The notes under the pieces were generated by a model. It was given only the letters and a program-made list of their open reading frames with translations, did no database searches and was not told the origin of the DNA. This document shows positions 17,685 through 25,880 of a stretch of 64,000 nt of DNA, in pieces. The DNA lies in NCBI GenBank assembly GCA_051960855.1, contig JBQCDV010000091.1, positions 62,001 through 126,000 on the forward strand, read 5' to 3'. Positions within the stretch are counted from its first letter, which is position 1. Each line of letters begins with the position of its first letter. Source of the stretch: JBQCDV01 sp051960855 (GTDB lineage: Bacteria > Actinomycetota > Actinomycetes > JAJZTN01). The translations under genes were made by a program, and so were the position numbers.

Positions 17685-18559
17685 CCCACGCGCAGACTCC
17701 TCCCACGCTGCGGCAGGTCGTGGGGCTGATGGACGCGCTCTGGCCTCCGTCGACGGCGGAGAGCTGGGATGCCGTCGGTCTGACGGTAGGTGACCCTGAC
17801 GCTTCCGTCAGGCGCGTGATGTTCGCGGTCGACCCGGTCGACGACGTCATCGAGGAGGCCGTCGACTGGGGCGCCGACCTGCTGGTCACCCACCATCCGC
17901 TGCTGCTGCGTCCGGTGTCCTCGGTCGCCGCCGTGACTCCCAAGGGCCGCATGGTTACCCGGCTGCTGCGGCACGGGATGGCGCTGTACACCGCCCACAC
18001 CAACGCCGACAAGGCTTCCCCCGGGGTCAGCGACGCCCTCGCCGCTGCTCTCGGCGTGGTGGACACCGTCCCGCTGCGGCCCGACGCGGGCAGCGACGCC
18101 ACGGGCATCGGCCGCGTCGGACGGCTGGAGGGGAACGAGACGCTGGAGTCGTTCGCCGAGCGGGTCGCCTCGGCGCTGCCCGTCGGCCCCGGCGGCGTCC
18201 GCGTGGCCGGGGACCCACGTCGTCCGGTGCGCCGGGTCGCCGTGAGCGGCGGCGCCGGCGACGACCTCTTCTCGGAGGTGCGAGCCGCTGACGTGGATGC
18301 CTTCGTGACGGCCGACCTGCGTCACCATCCGGCGTCGGAGGCACTCGCCCACGGCGGGCCGGCCCTGCTCGACGCCGGGCACTTCGCGACCGAGTGGCCC
18401 TGGCTGCCGGTCGCGGCGGCGCAGATCGAGGCGGAGGTGCGCACGCTCGGCGATACCGTGGGGGCTGTGGAGACCCGGGTGTCGACGGTCTGCACGGACC
18501 CCTGGACGGCCCTCGCGCTGCCGTCCGGACTGCCTCGACCGTCAAGGAGCACGCCCTGA
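17681..18559 (+). CDS. Nif3-like dinuclear metal centre protein
   Basis: A 292-residue member of the Nif3/YbgI family, hexameric proteins with a two-metal site. Metal ligands are recognisable in LVTHHPLLLRP (HxxH-type) and YTAHTNAD, and near the C-terminus in DAGHFATEWP. The biochemical role of the family is unsettled; a GTP cyclohydrolase I type 2 label is often attached without proof. The GTG start overlaps the dapC-like stop by 4 bp and its own stop overlaps the zinc-ribbon gene's CTG start. That makes a four-gene coupled unit. Confidence 0.9.
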   Translation: MTHAQTPPTLRQVVGLMDALWPPSTAESWDAVGLTVGDPDASVRRVMFAVDPVDDVIEEAVDWGADLLVTHHPLLLRPVSSVAAVTPKGRMVTRLLRHGMALYTAHTNADKASPGVSDALAAALGVVDTVPLRPDAGSDATGIGRVGRLEGNETLESFAERVASALPVGPGGVRVAGDPRRPVRRVAVSGGAGDDLFSEVRAADVDAFVTADLRHHPASEALAHGGPALLDAGHFATEWPWLPVAAAQIEAEVRTLGDTVGAVETRVSTVCTDPWTALALPSGLPRPSRSTP

Positions 18560-19299
18560 AAGCCGCACCGCACGACCAGCTCCGCCTGCTCGACCTGCAG
18601 AGCCTCGACACCCGCCTCGACCAGCTGGCCCACCGGCGTCGTGCCCTGCCCGAGCACGCCCAGGTGGACGCGCTGACGAGCCGGCTCGCTGCGCTGCGCG
18701 ATCTCCTCGTTGCCGCCCGCACGGTCGTGTCGGACACCGAGCGCGAGCAGGGCAAGGCCGAGACCGACGTCGCCCAGGTGCGGGAGCGGGCCGCTCGCGA
18801 CCAGCAGCGGCTGGACTCCGGTGCCGTCACCTCCCCGAAGGAGCTGGAGAACCTTCAGCACGAGATCGCCTCCCTGCAGCGACGCCAGAGCACCCTCGAG
18901 GACGTCGAGCTCGAGGTCATGGAGCGCTTGGAGGCTGCGCAGTCGCGGGTCACCGAGCTCGAGGCCGAGCAGTCGGACCTCGAGGCGGAGCTGGCCCAGG
19001 TGCAGGCGCGGCGCGACGCTGCCCAGGCCGACATCGACGACGAGGCCGCCACCACGACCTCCCTGCGCACCACGCTCGCCGGCCAGATCCAGCCGGACCT
19101 GGTGACGCTCTACGAGAAGGTGCGGTCCTCCTCCGGCGGCGTCGGCGCGGCGCCGATCAAGCACCGCCAGTGCCAGGGCTGCCGCCTCGAGCTCAACCCG
19201 GTCGACCTCGGGCGCTTCCGGGACGCTCCGGCGGACGAGGTGCTGCGCTGCGAGGAGTGCCGCCGGATCCTGGTGCGCACGGAGGAGTCCGGGCTGTGA
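18556..19299 (+). CDS. Coiled-coil protein with C4 zinc ribbon, CTG start
   Basis: A 247-residue protein of the DUF164/zf-RING_7 type. Residues 10-175 are a long coiled coil, with heptads such as LEAEQSDLEAELAQVQARRD. The C-terminus has a zinc ribbon with CQGCRLELN and RCEECRRIL. Family similarity starts at PHDQLRLLDLQSLD, and no ATG, GTG or TTG lies close upstream in frame; a CTG overlapping the Nif3 stop (CTGA) has AAGGAG 6 bases before it. The family is widespread next to nif3 in actinomycetes, and a nucleic-acid-binding role is often proposed. Confidence 0.85.
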   Translation: MKAAPHDQLRLLDLQSLDTRLDQLAHRRRALPEHAQVDALTSRLAALRDLLVAARTVVSDTEREQGKAETDVAQVRERAARDQQRLDSGAVTSPKELENLQHEIASLQRRQSTLEDVELEVMERLEAAQSRVTELEAEQSDLEAELAQVQARRDAAQADIDDEAATTTSLRTTLAGQIQPDLVTLYEKVRSSSGGVGAAPIKHRQCQGCRLELNPVDLGRFRDAPADEVLRCEECRRILVRTEESGL

Positions 19300-20195
19300 G
19301 CCGCCGCCTCATCATCGAGGCCGACGGCGGGTCGAGGGGGAATCCTGGCCCTGCTGCCTATGGGGCGCTGGTGCGCGACGCCGAGACGGGCGTCGTACTG
19401 GCCGAGCGCAACGAGCACATCGGCCGCGCCACCAACAACGTGGCGGAGTACCGGGGCCTCATCGCCGGTCTCGAGGCGGTCCGCGCCCTCGACCCGACGG
19501 CCACCCTCGAGGTCCGCATGGACTCCAAGCTCGTCATCGAGCAGATGGCCGGGCGGTGGAAGGTCAAGCACCCCGACATGATCCCGCTCGCGCTGCGGGC
19601 GCAGCGGCTGCTGCCGTCAGGCGAGGTGCGCTGGCAGTGGGTCCCACGCGAGCGCAACAAGGACGCCGACCGGCTGGTCAACCAGGCGCTGGACGAGGCG
19701 CTGTCGACGGGGGCCGGGGCACGGCGTGCCGGTGCAGCGTCCCGCGCCCGCGAAGCCCAGCAGCAGGTGCTGCTCGACCCCCCCGACCCGGAGGTCACCG
19801 CCCGCGGGGCAGCCGCCGCCCGCGAGGCGCTACGTCGAAGCACCCGTCCGTCGCCGGCCGCCCTCGTCGCGGAGTTCCACGAGCGGTTCGAGCTCGTGAC
19901 CCAGACCTCGCCGAGCGCGAGCGACATCCCGGGTGACCTCGCCGAGCTGCGGCAGCGGCTGCTGGAGGAGGAGGTGGCCCAGCTGCGCACCGCGGTCGGC
20001 GCCGTCGACGTTGCAGGGGTGGCCCGCGAGCTCGCCGACGTCGTCTACGTCGCCTACGGCACGGCCCTCACCTACGGCATCGACCTCGACGCCGTCCTCG
20101 CCGAGGTCCACCGCGCCGCCCTCGCCGGCGCGGCCGACCGGCCGGTCGAGCCCGACGTCGCCGGGGTGCTGGGGCTGCAACCGCGCGAGGACTAG
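19296..20195 (+). CDS. RNase HI fused to MazG-like pyrophosphohydrolase domain
   Basis: A 299-residue two-domain protein. Residues 1-135 are RNase HI, with catalytic Asp in IEADGGSRGNPGPA, Glu in NNVAEYRGL, Asp in RMDSKLVIEQM and Asp in RNKDADRLVNQAL; it cleaves RNA in RNA-DNA hybrids. A Pro/Ala-rich linker follows. From about residue 190 the sequence resembles an all-alpha NTP pyrophosphohydrolase: a helix RLLEEEVAQL, then ELADVVYVAYGTAL, matching EExxE and ExxD. The common actinobacterial fusion pairs RNase H with a CobC-type phosphatase instead. GTG start overlaps the zinc-ribbon stop by 4 bp. The MazG call is from motif pattern only. Confidence 0.82.
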   Translation: MSRRLIIEADGGSRGNPGPAAYGALVRDAETGVVLAERNEHIGRATNNVAEYRGLIAGLEAVRALDPTATLEVRMDSKLVIEQMAGRWKVKHPDMIPLALRAQRLLPSGEVRWQWVPRERNKDADRLVNQALDEALSTGAGARRAGAASRAREAQQQVLLDPPDPEVTARGAAAAREALRRSTRPSPAALVAEFHERFELVTQTSPSASDIPGDLAELRQRLLEEEVAQLRTAVGAVDVAGVARELADVVYVAYGTALTYGIDLDAVLAEVHRAALAGAADRPVEPDVAGVLGLQPRED

Positions 20196-21457
20196 AAGGG
20201 CACGACCAGGCTCGGCAGCCAGAGCGCGAGCACGCACGCCACGAGGGTGACCGGCACGCTGAGCGCCCCGAGTGCGTGGAAGGTCGAGGCCCGCACCTGC
20301 TCGTCGCGCTGGCCCAGCACCCGCCGCCAGAGCAGCACCGCGAGCGAGCCGACGTAGGTGAGGTTCGGGCCGACGTTGACCCCGATGAGCGCGGCCAGGA
20401 CAGCGGGGACAGCGGGGGCGCCAGCCGGCGCGACCAGGGGGAGCAGCAGGAGGATCGCCGGCAGGTTGTTGAGCAGGTTCGAGGCGACCGCGGCGACCAC
20501 GGCGATCCCGAGTAGCGCGGGCAGGGAGGCGCCGGCCGGCACGAGGTGCCCGAGGAGCCGGCCGAGCGGGCCGGAGGCGACGGCCGCGACGACGACCCCC
20601 AGCGCGAGGACGAACACGGCAAAGCCGACGTTGGCCGACCGGATCGCCGCGCGGGTGTCCAGCCGCCGGCGACGCACGGTGTGCACCGCCAGGACGACCG
20701 CGCCCGCGGCGGCCACCCAGACCGGGGCGACCCCGAGCGGCTCTCCGGCGATGAAACCCGCGAGCACACACACCACGACGATCAGCGCTGCGCGCGGGTA
20801 GGGCCGCGGCGGACGCTGCGACCGCACGGGGACTGCGCGCAGGTCCGTCCGGAACCAGGTGCGCAGCACCGCCCACTCGACGACGACGGCGACCAGCCAC
20901 GGCAGCGCCATTCGGGCCGTGAATCCTCTGAAGGACAGGCCGGTCGCGGCGACGGCGAGCAGGTTGGTGAGGTTCGAGACCGGCAGCAGCAGCGAGGCCG
21001 AGTTCGCCAGGTGCGCGCAGGCGTAGGTGTGCGGACGGGAGGGGACGCGCACCTCGCGGGCGGCGAGCAGCACGACCGGCGTGAGCAGGATGACCGTGGC
21101 GTCGAGGCTGAGCGCCGCCGTCGTCACGGCTGCCGCAACGACGGTGCGGGCGAAGAGCACGTGCGCTCCCGAACGGCGTCCGCCACCGTTGCTGCGTGGT
21201 GCGAGCCGCTGGCCGACGGCGTCGAAGAGGCCTTCCTGCTCGCAGAGCTCGGCCAGCACGAGGACGGCAACGAGGAAGCCGACGACGGGCAGCAGACTCC
21301 TGACCTCGGCTCCGGCGCGCGGCAGGGACACGCCGCCGGTGGCGATGACGAGCACCGCCGCCGGCACGGCCGCCACCGCCTCGGACAGGCCGCGCGGTCG
21401 CAGCACGGCGAAGACGAGGACGGCCACGAGGGCGAGCAGCGCGACACCCGCCGTCAC
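20192..21457 (-). CDS. ArsB/NhaD-type membrane transporter
   Basis: Polytopic inner-membrane protein of 421 residues with about ten to twelve hydrophobic helices of the ion-transporter superfamily. ALSLDATVILLTPVVL and AHLANSASLLLPVSNLTNLLAVA match the two conserved reentrant regions of ArsB-like anion transporters. Possible substrates are arsenite, a carboxylate or another anion; no ars regulator or reductase gene is adjacent. Its last four bases overlap the convergent RNase H gene's stop, and its start overlaps the yaaA stop by 4 bp. Confidence 0.85.
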   Translation of the reverse strand: MTAGVALLALVAVLVFAVLRPRGLSEAVAAVPAAVLVIATGGVSLPRAGAEVRSLLPVVGFLVAVLVLAELCEQEGLFDAVGQRLAPRSNGGGRRSGAHVLFARTVVAAAVTTAALSLDATVILLTPVVLLAAREVRVPSRPHTYACAHLANSASLLLPVSNLTNLLAVAATGLSFRGFTARMALPWLVAVVVEWAVLRTWFRTDLRAVPVRSQRPPRPYPRAALIVVVCVLAGFIAGEPLGVAPVWVAAAGAVVLAVHTVRRRRLDTRAAIRSANVGFAVFVLALGVVVAAVASGPLGRLLGHLVPAGASLPALLGIAVVAAVASNLLNNLPAILLLLPLVAPAGAPAVPAVLAALIGVNVGPNLTYVGSLAVLLWRRVLGQRDEQVRASTFHALGALSVPVTLVACVLALWLPSLVVPF

Positions 21458-22242
21458 GCCGGCTCCACCAGCTCCAACCGCCAGGGCTGCCCCGGGCGCG
21501 GCGGCTGGTGGAGGTCGGCGGCCCAGCGTCCGGTCGCCGCGACGAGCTCGGCCAGCTCCTCGGGGCGTCGCGGGGGAGACGCCGAGCGGAGCAGCTCACG
21601 GGCCAGCAGCCCCCGGCCGTGCTTGGCCATGTGACTGACGACCTGCCGCCGCCCGGCCTGCTCGCGCACCACGTGCACCTGCACCCAGCGTCCGGCGAGG
21701 TCGGGAGGGGCCGGCCAGGCGGCGACGTAGTCGCTGGAGCGGCAGTCGACGACGAGGCCCCGGGCGGTCGGCGGTCGCAGGGCGTCTGCCAAGGGGGCGC
21801 GCCACAGCCGCGGCAGCGGTCCGAGGCCGGGCAGGGTTGCCGACATCGACAGCCGGTAGGGCGGGACCCGGTCGGCCGGGCGCAGCGCGCCCCACAGCCC
21901 GCTGACGATGACGAGCGACGAGGTGGCACGCCGCCGACTGCCCGAGGTCCAGGTGGCCGGGTCGAGGGCGTCGTAGAGGACGCCGGTGTAGACCTCGATC
22001 GCGGGCAGCGCGGGGGCTTCGAGCAGGCGCGTGTCGCGGGCGACCTCGTCGAGCTGCGTGGGTCCCAGCCCGAGGGCTGCCGCCGCCGCGGACGGATCGG
22101 TGCGGCACAGCTCCACGAGGGTCTCGAGCACCCGGGCGCGGGTCTCGGTGAGCTCGGGGAAGGACAGGCTGTCCAGCCGCACGGGCGCCCGGCGGGAGGC
22201 GGCGCTCGTCTTGCCCTCGCTGGGGGGCAGCAGGATCAGCAT
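21454..22242 (-). CDS. yaaA: YaaA family peroxide-stress protein (DUF328)
   Basis: A 262-residue protein beginning MLILLPPSEGKTSA, the family's invariant N-terminus. Further conserved segments are YTGVLYDALD, IVSGLWGALRPADRVPPYRL and VVSHMAKHGRGLLAREL. E. coli YaaA limits free iron and DNA damage during H2O2 stress and binds DNA. The longer open frame upstream is antisense to the RNB gene, so the internal ATG is used. It is divergent from the RNB ribonuclease gene and coupled to the ArsB-like gene. Confidence 0.9.
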   Translation of the reverse strand: MLILLPPSEGKTSAASRRAPVRLDSLSFPELTETRARVLETLVELCRTDPSAAAAALGLGPTQLDEVARDTRLLEAPALPAIEVYTGVLYDALDPATWTSGSRRRATSSLVIVSGLWGALRPADRVPPYRLSMSATLPGLGPLPRLWRAPLADALRPPTARGLVVDCRSSDYVAAWPAPPDLAGRWVQVHVVREQAGRRQVVSHMAKHGRGLLARELLRSASPPRRPEELAELVAATGRWAADLHQPPRPGQPWRLELVEPA

Positions 22243-22335
22243 CGAGGGGCCGCCGCCGAGGGGAGGGGGCTCGCGGGCGGCACGAGTGGGAAGCGTAACG
22301 AGCGCGAATCCTCGGCGCAGCCCTAGGCTTCCCGA

Positions 22336-23757
22336 GTGGCGGCCCGGCACGTGAGACTGACGGAGACGGACGGCCGCGTGCTCCGAGAGGGCTTCGCCGC
22401 GATCCGGCGCGAGCTGGAGGTCCCGGAGACGTTCCCACCGGAGGTGCTGGATGCGGCCCGCGCCGCAGCCGAGCGACCCGTTGATGACGGCGACCGGACG
22501 GACCTGCGAGCCACGGCGTTCTTCACGCTCGACCCGCCTGGGTCGATGGACCTGGACCAGGCGATGTTCCTCGAGCGCACGGGGACGGGCTTCGTCGTTC
22601 GGTACGCCATCGCCGATGTCGCCTCCTTCGTCGCGACCGACGGCCCGGTGGACGCCGAGGCGCGACGCCGGGGCGAGACCCTGTACAGCCCGGACACGCG
22701 CACGCCGCTGCATCCACCCGTGCTGTCGGAGGGCGCGGCGAGCCTGCTGCCCGACCAGGACCGGCGCGCTGTCGTCTGGACGCTGACCCTCGACGGCGAC
22801 GGAGAGCTCACCGGCACCCACCTCGAGCGGGCTCTGGTGCGGTCCTGCCGGCGGCTCGACTACGCCGGCATGGCCGGGCTGCTCGCCGGCGGCGACGAGC
22901 AGGCCCAGCTGCTTGCCGAGATCGGCCGGCTGCGGGTGCAGCGCGGGGTCGAGCGAGGTGCGGTCGACCTGCCGATACCGGAGCAGGAGGTGGAGGCGGT
23001 CGGCGGCGGCTACCGCCTGACCTACCGGGAGGTGTCGGCGGCCGACCGCTGGAACGCCCAGATCTCCCTGCTCACCGGTATGGCCGCCGCCCGGATCATG
23101 CTCGACGGCCGGATCGGGATCCTGCGCACGCTGCCGCCCGCGCCGGAGTCGGCCGAGACCAGGCTGCGCGCGACGGCCGCGAGCCTGGGTGTGGACTGGC
23201 CCGCCGAGGAGAGCTTCGCGGCCCTGGTGCCCGGTCTCGACCCCAGCCGCCCCGCGGTGGCGGCTCTGGTGCAGGAGGCGACGGTGCTGCTGCGCGGCGC
23301 CGGCTACACCGCCTTCGACGGCGAGCTGCCGAAGCAGCCCGAGCACGCTGCGGTCGCCGCTCCCTACAGCCACGTCACGGCCCCACTGCGCCGCCTGGTG
23401 GACCGGTTTGCCACCGAGGTGGTCCTCGCCCTCGTCGCCGGCCGCGACGTCGACCCGGATATCCGCGCCGCCCTGCCGGAGCTGCCCGCTCTGATGTCGG
23501 CGGCCGACGAGCGGGCCGGGCGGCTCGAGCGCGCCTGCCTCGACCTCGTCGAGGCGACCGTGCTGCAGTCGCGGGTGGGGGAGGAGTTTGCGGGCTCCGT
23601 CGTCGACATCCGCGAGGGCGGCGGGACCGTGCTGCTGCGCGACGAGGCGGTCCGCGCCCCCGTGACCGGGGAGGGCCTGCGGCTCGGCGAGCAGGTGCGG
23701 GTGCGCCTGACCGAGGCCGATCCCGAACGCCGCAGCGTGCGCTTCTCGTGTGCCTGA
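22336..23757 (+). CDS. RNB-domain ribonuclease (RNase II/R family), short form
   Basis: Exoribonuclease-like protein of 473 residues. The RNB catalytic block is present: DLRATAFFTLDPPGSMDLDQAM holds the clustered aspartates for Mg2+. APYSHVTAPLRRLVDRF is the conserved C-terminal signature. The N-terminal cold-shock domains of E. coli RNase II/R are absent, and only a short beta-rich tail follows, so this is the compact actinobacterial form. Starts at GTG 22336. It lies 20 bases upstream of the RNase P RNA gene on the same strand. Confidence 0.88.
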   Translation: MAARHVRLTETDGRVLREGFAAIRRELEVPETFPPEVLDAARAAAERPVDDGDRTDLRATAFFTLDPPGSMDLDQAMFLERTGTGFVVRYAIADVASFVATDGPVDAEARRRGETLYSPDTRTPLHPPVLSEGAASLLPDQDRRAVVWTLTLDGDGELTGTHLERALVRSCRRLDYAGMAGLLAGGDEQAQLLAEIGRLRVQRGVERGAVDLPIPEQEVEAVGGGYRLTYREVSAADRWNAQISLLTGMAAARIMLDGRIGILRTLPPAPESAETRLRATAASLGVDWPAEESFAALVPGLDPSRPAVAALVQEATVLLRGAGYTAFDGELPKQPEHAAVAAPYSHVTAPLRRLVDRFATEVVLALVAGRDVDPDIRAALPELPALMSAADERAGRLERACLDLVEATVLQSRVGEEFAGSVVDIREGGGTVLLRDEAVRAPVTGEGLRLGEQVRVRLTEADPERRSVRFSCA

Positions 23758-23777
23758 CCTGCCTCTAGGCTGGGGGC

Positions 23778-24159
23778 GGACGAGTCGGCCGGGCGGTCGC
23801 GTCGGCCGTCACCGCGAGGTGGCTGCCGCCGAGGAAAGTCCGGGCTCCACAGGGCAGGGTGGTGGGTAACGCCCACCCGGGGTGACCCGCGGGACAGTGC
23901 CACAGAGAGCAGACCGCCGGCTCCCTTCGGGGACCGGTAAGGGTGAAAGGGTGGTGTAAGAGACCACCAGCGCCTGGGGTGACCCAGGCGGCTCGGCAAA
24001 CCCCACCCGGAGCAAGGTCAGACAGGAAGCGTCCGAGGGCGGCCCGCCCGAGCTTCCGGGTAGACCGCTGGAGGCCACCGGCAACGGTGGCCCGAGATGG
24101 ATGGCCGTCGCGCACCGCGAGGTGCGTCAACAGAACCCGGCTTACAGGCCGGCTCGTCC
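23778..24159 (+). ncRNA. rnpB: RNase P RNA (bacterial type A)
   Basis: Catalytic RNA that matures tRNA 5' ends. The hallmark GAGGAAAGTCCGGGCTCC (23831-23848) forms half of P4 and CR-I. ACAGAGAGCAGACCGCC near 23901 and ACAGAACCCGGCTTAC near 24131 are the other universal blocks, the last containing the 3' P4 strand. The ends pair: GGACGAG at 23778 with CTCGTCC at 24153-24159 (P1). Length is about 382 bases. ORFs crossing it are spurious. Confidence 0.97.
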
Positions 24160-24177
24160 CCTTACCTCGGGAGCGCC

Positions 24178-24582
24178 ATGAGTCAGAGCAGTTCGATGAC
24201 GACGTCACGAACAGGTCGTCTCGTGGCGGCGCGACTCCTCCTGGCACCCCCCTGGGCCGTCGCCAACCTGACCCTCGGAGTCGGGATGGTGCTGCCCGTC
24301 GGCTACGTCGTGACCCTTGCTGCCTACCTGCGTCAGCGCGGGCACGCGCACCACGCGTACGTCGACGTCCGAGGCCGGCTCTCCCCGTTCTCTGGGCTCT
24401 TCGACAGTGACGAGGTCGGCATCATCGCCGTCGTCGTCCTTCTCGTCACGGTGGTGCTGCTCGCTCTCACGGCCGCTGTCAACCATCGGCTGGCGGCGCG
24501 CCTCACCACGGGGCGACGCACACCTGTGTGGGGCATCGCTGTCCTGCTGCAGCTCGTCCCGTCGCTGTGGGTTTGGCGGTAG
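24178..24582 (+). CDS. Small integral membrane protein of unknown function
   Basis: A 134-residue protein not recognised as a named family. It has a short polar N-terminus followed by three hydrophobic segments: ANLTLGVGMVLPVGYVVTLA, IIAVVVLLVTVVLLALTAAV and WGIAVLLQLVPSLWV. The ATG at 24178 has GGGAG upstream; a longer frame begins inside the RNase P RNA and is rejected. It begins 18 bases after rnpB and could share its transcript. Confidence 0.6.
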   Translation: MSQSSSMTTSRTGRLVAARLLLAPPWAVANLTLGVGMVLPVGYVVTLAAYLRQRGHAHHAYVDVRGRLSPFSGLFDSDEVGIIAVVVLLVTVVLLALTAAVNHRLAARLTTGRRTPVWGIAVLLQLVPSLWVWR

Positions 24583-24601
24583 GAGGATCCGGCATCGAGG
24601 C

Positions 24602-25048
24602 TCAGCCGTCGATGCGCATCTCGACCGGCGTGGGCAGCTCGACGGTCCGTCCGACGGTGCACAGCCGGTCGTGGGACTCGGCGACCGCCTTGGGAAGGAC
24701 GGCGCGGGCAGCGTCGCCGGCCTCGCCGTCGGGGAACGTCACGCGGAAGGTGACAGCGACGTTCGTGAGGTGGTTGCCCTCATCGTCGCGGACCTTGTCC
24801 GCCTCGACCGTGACCGAGAAGCCGGTCGGCTCCGCGCGACGGGTCGTGAGGATGTCGACGTCGACGGCGGTGCAGCCACCGATGGCGGCGAGCAGCAGCT
24901 CGACGGGGGTGAAGACGTCGCTGTCACCGGTGCCCATGCTGACGGTGCCGCCTCGCCGGTTGTGGGCGAGGAAGGAGCCGGCGCCGGTGCGCTCGACGGT
25001 GACGCTGCGCTTGGTGGTGGCGGGCTGAGGGTTCGTGATGTCCGTCAT
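24602..25048 (-). CDS. OsmC family protein
   Basis: A 148-residue OsmC/Ohr-like protein, probably a thiol peroxidase or related redox protein. FTPVELLLAAIGGCTAVDVDI carries the first conserved cysteine, and AVAESHDRLCTVGRTVE the second, matching the two-cysteine active site. The internal ATG before TDITNPQPATT is chosen because the upstream extension is arginine-rich read-through. It is 13 bp from the end of nagB on the same strand. Confidence 0.85.
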   Translation of the reverse strand: MTDITNPQPATTKRSVTVERTGAGSFLAHNRRGGTVSMGTGDSDVFTPVELLLAAIGGCTAVDVDILTTRRAEPTGFSVTVEADKVRDDEGNHLTNVAVTFRVTFPDGEAGDAARAVLPKAVAESHDRLCTVGRTVELPTPVEMRIDG

Positions 25049-25061
25049 GCCGCGAACGCTG

Positions 25062-25871
25062 TCAGACAGTCGACGGCGGGTCCAGTGCCTCCGGCCGCTG
25101 CCACGACGGCTTGTGCTCGTACACATCGCGGTAGTAGTCGAGCAGCTCGAGCTGTCCCGCCGCCGCCTGGTCGATGATGACGACGACGTGCGGATGGTGC
25201 TGGAGGACGGAGCCGGGCCAGCGCGCGGAGACGGGGCCTTCGATGATGGCGGCCACCGCAGCCGCCTTCGCCTCGCCTTGGGCGACCAGCACGATGCGGC
25301 GAGCCTCGAGGATGGTCGCGAGGCCTTGGGTCAGGCAGTGCGTGGGGACCTCGGCGACTGAGGCGAAGAAGCGGGCGTTGTCAGCTCGGGTGCTGGGGGC
25401 GAGGGTCTTCAGGCGCGTCCGGGAGCCGAAGGACGAGGTCGGCTCGTTGAAGCCGATGTGGCCGTTGGCGCCGAGGCCCAGGATCTGCACGTCGATGCCC
25501 CCGGCCGCGGCGATCCGTCCCTCGAAGTCGGCGCAGGCCGCAGCGAGGTCCTCGGCTCGGCCATCGGGCACGTGGACGAGCGCGGGGTCCAGGCGCAGCG
25601 GCTCGACGACCTCTCGCCGGATCACGGAGGCGTAGCTCTGCGGGTGGCCGGCGGCGATCCCGACGTACTCGTCCAGCGCGAAGGCCGGGCAGCGTGAGAG
25701 GTCGAGCTGGCCAGCCTCGACGAGCCTGCGCAGCTCTTGGTAGGTGCCCACAGGCGACGACCCCGTGGCGAGTCCGAGCACCGCCTGCGGGTGCTGTCGC
25801 ACGACGGCGGCCACGTGCGCAGCCGAGACGCGGGCGACGTCGGCGGGGTCGGGGAGGACGACAACTTCCAC
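25062..25871 (-). CDS. nagB: Glucosamine-6-phosphate deaminase
   Basis: Converts glucosamine-6-phosphate to fructose-6-phosphate and ammonia. The 269-residue protein shows VLGLATGSSPVGTYQELRR (phosphate loop), ALDEYVGI with the catalytic Asp, and LGLGANGHIGFNEP with the catalytic His. It is the last gene of a minus-strand unit with a ROK kinase (9 bp upstream) and a GH3 hexosaminidase, forming an amino-sugar breakdown pathway. Confidence 0.95.
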   Translation of the reverse strand: MEVVVLPDPADVARVSAAHVAAVVRQHPQAVLGLATGSSPVGTYQELRRLVEAGQLDLSRCPAFALDEYVGIAAGHPQSYASVIRREVVEPLRLDPALVHVPDGRAEDLAAACADFEGRIAAAGGIDVQILGLGANGHIGFNEPTSSFGSRTRLKTLAPSTRADNARFFASVAEVPTHCLTQGLATILEARRIVLVAQGEAKAAAVAAIIEGPVSARWPGSVLQHHPHVVVIIDQAAAGQLELLDYYRDVYEHKPSWQRPEALDPPSTV

Positions 25872-25880
25872 GATGGCGCC

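Noticed and set aside
24097..24177. N-terminal extension of the small membrane protein into rnpB
   Set aside because: Those codons lie within the RNase P RNA, and the ATG at 24178 has its own ribosome site.
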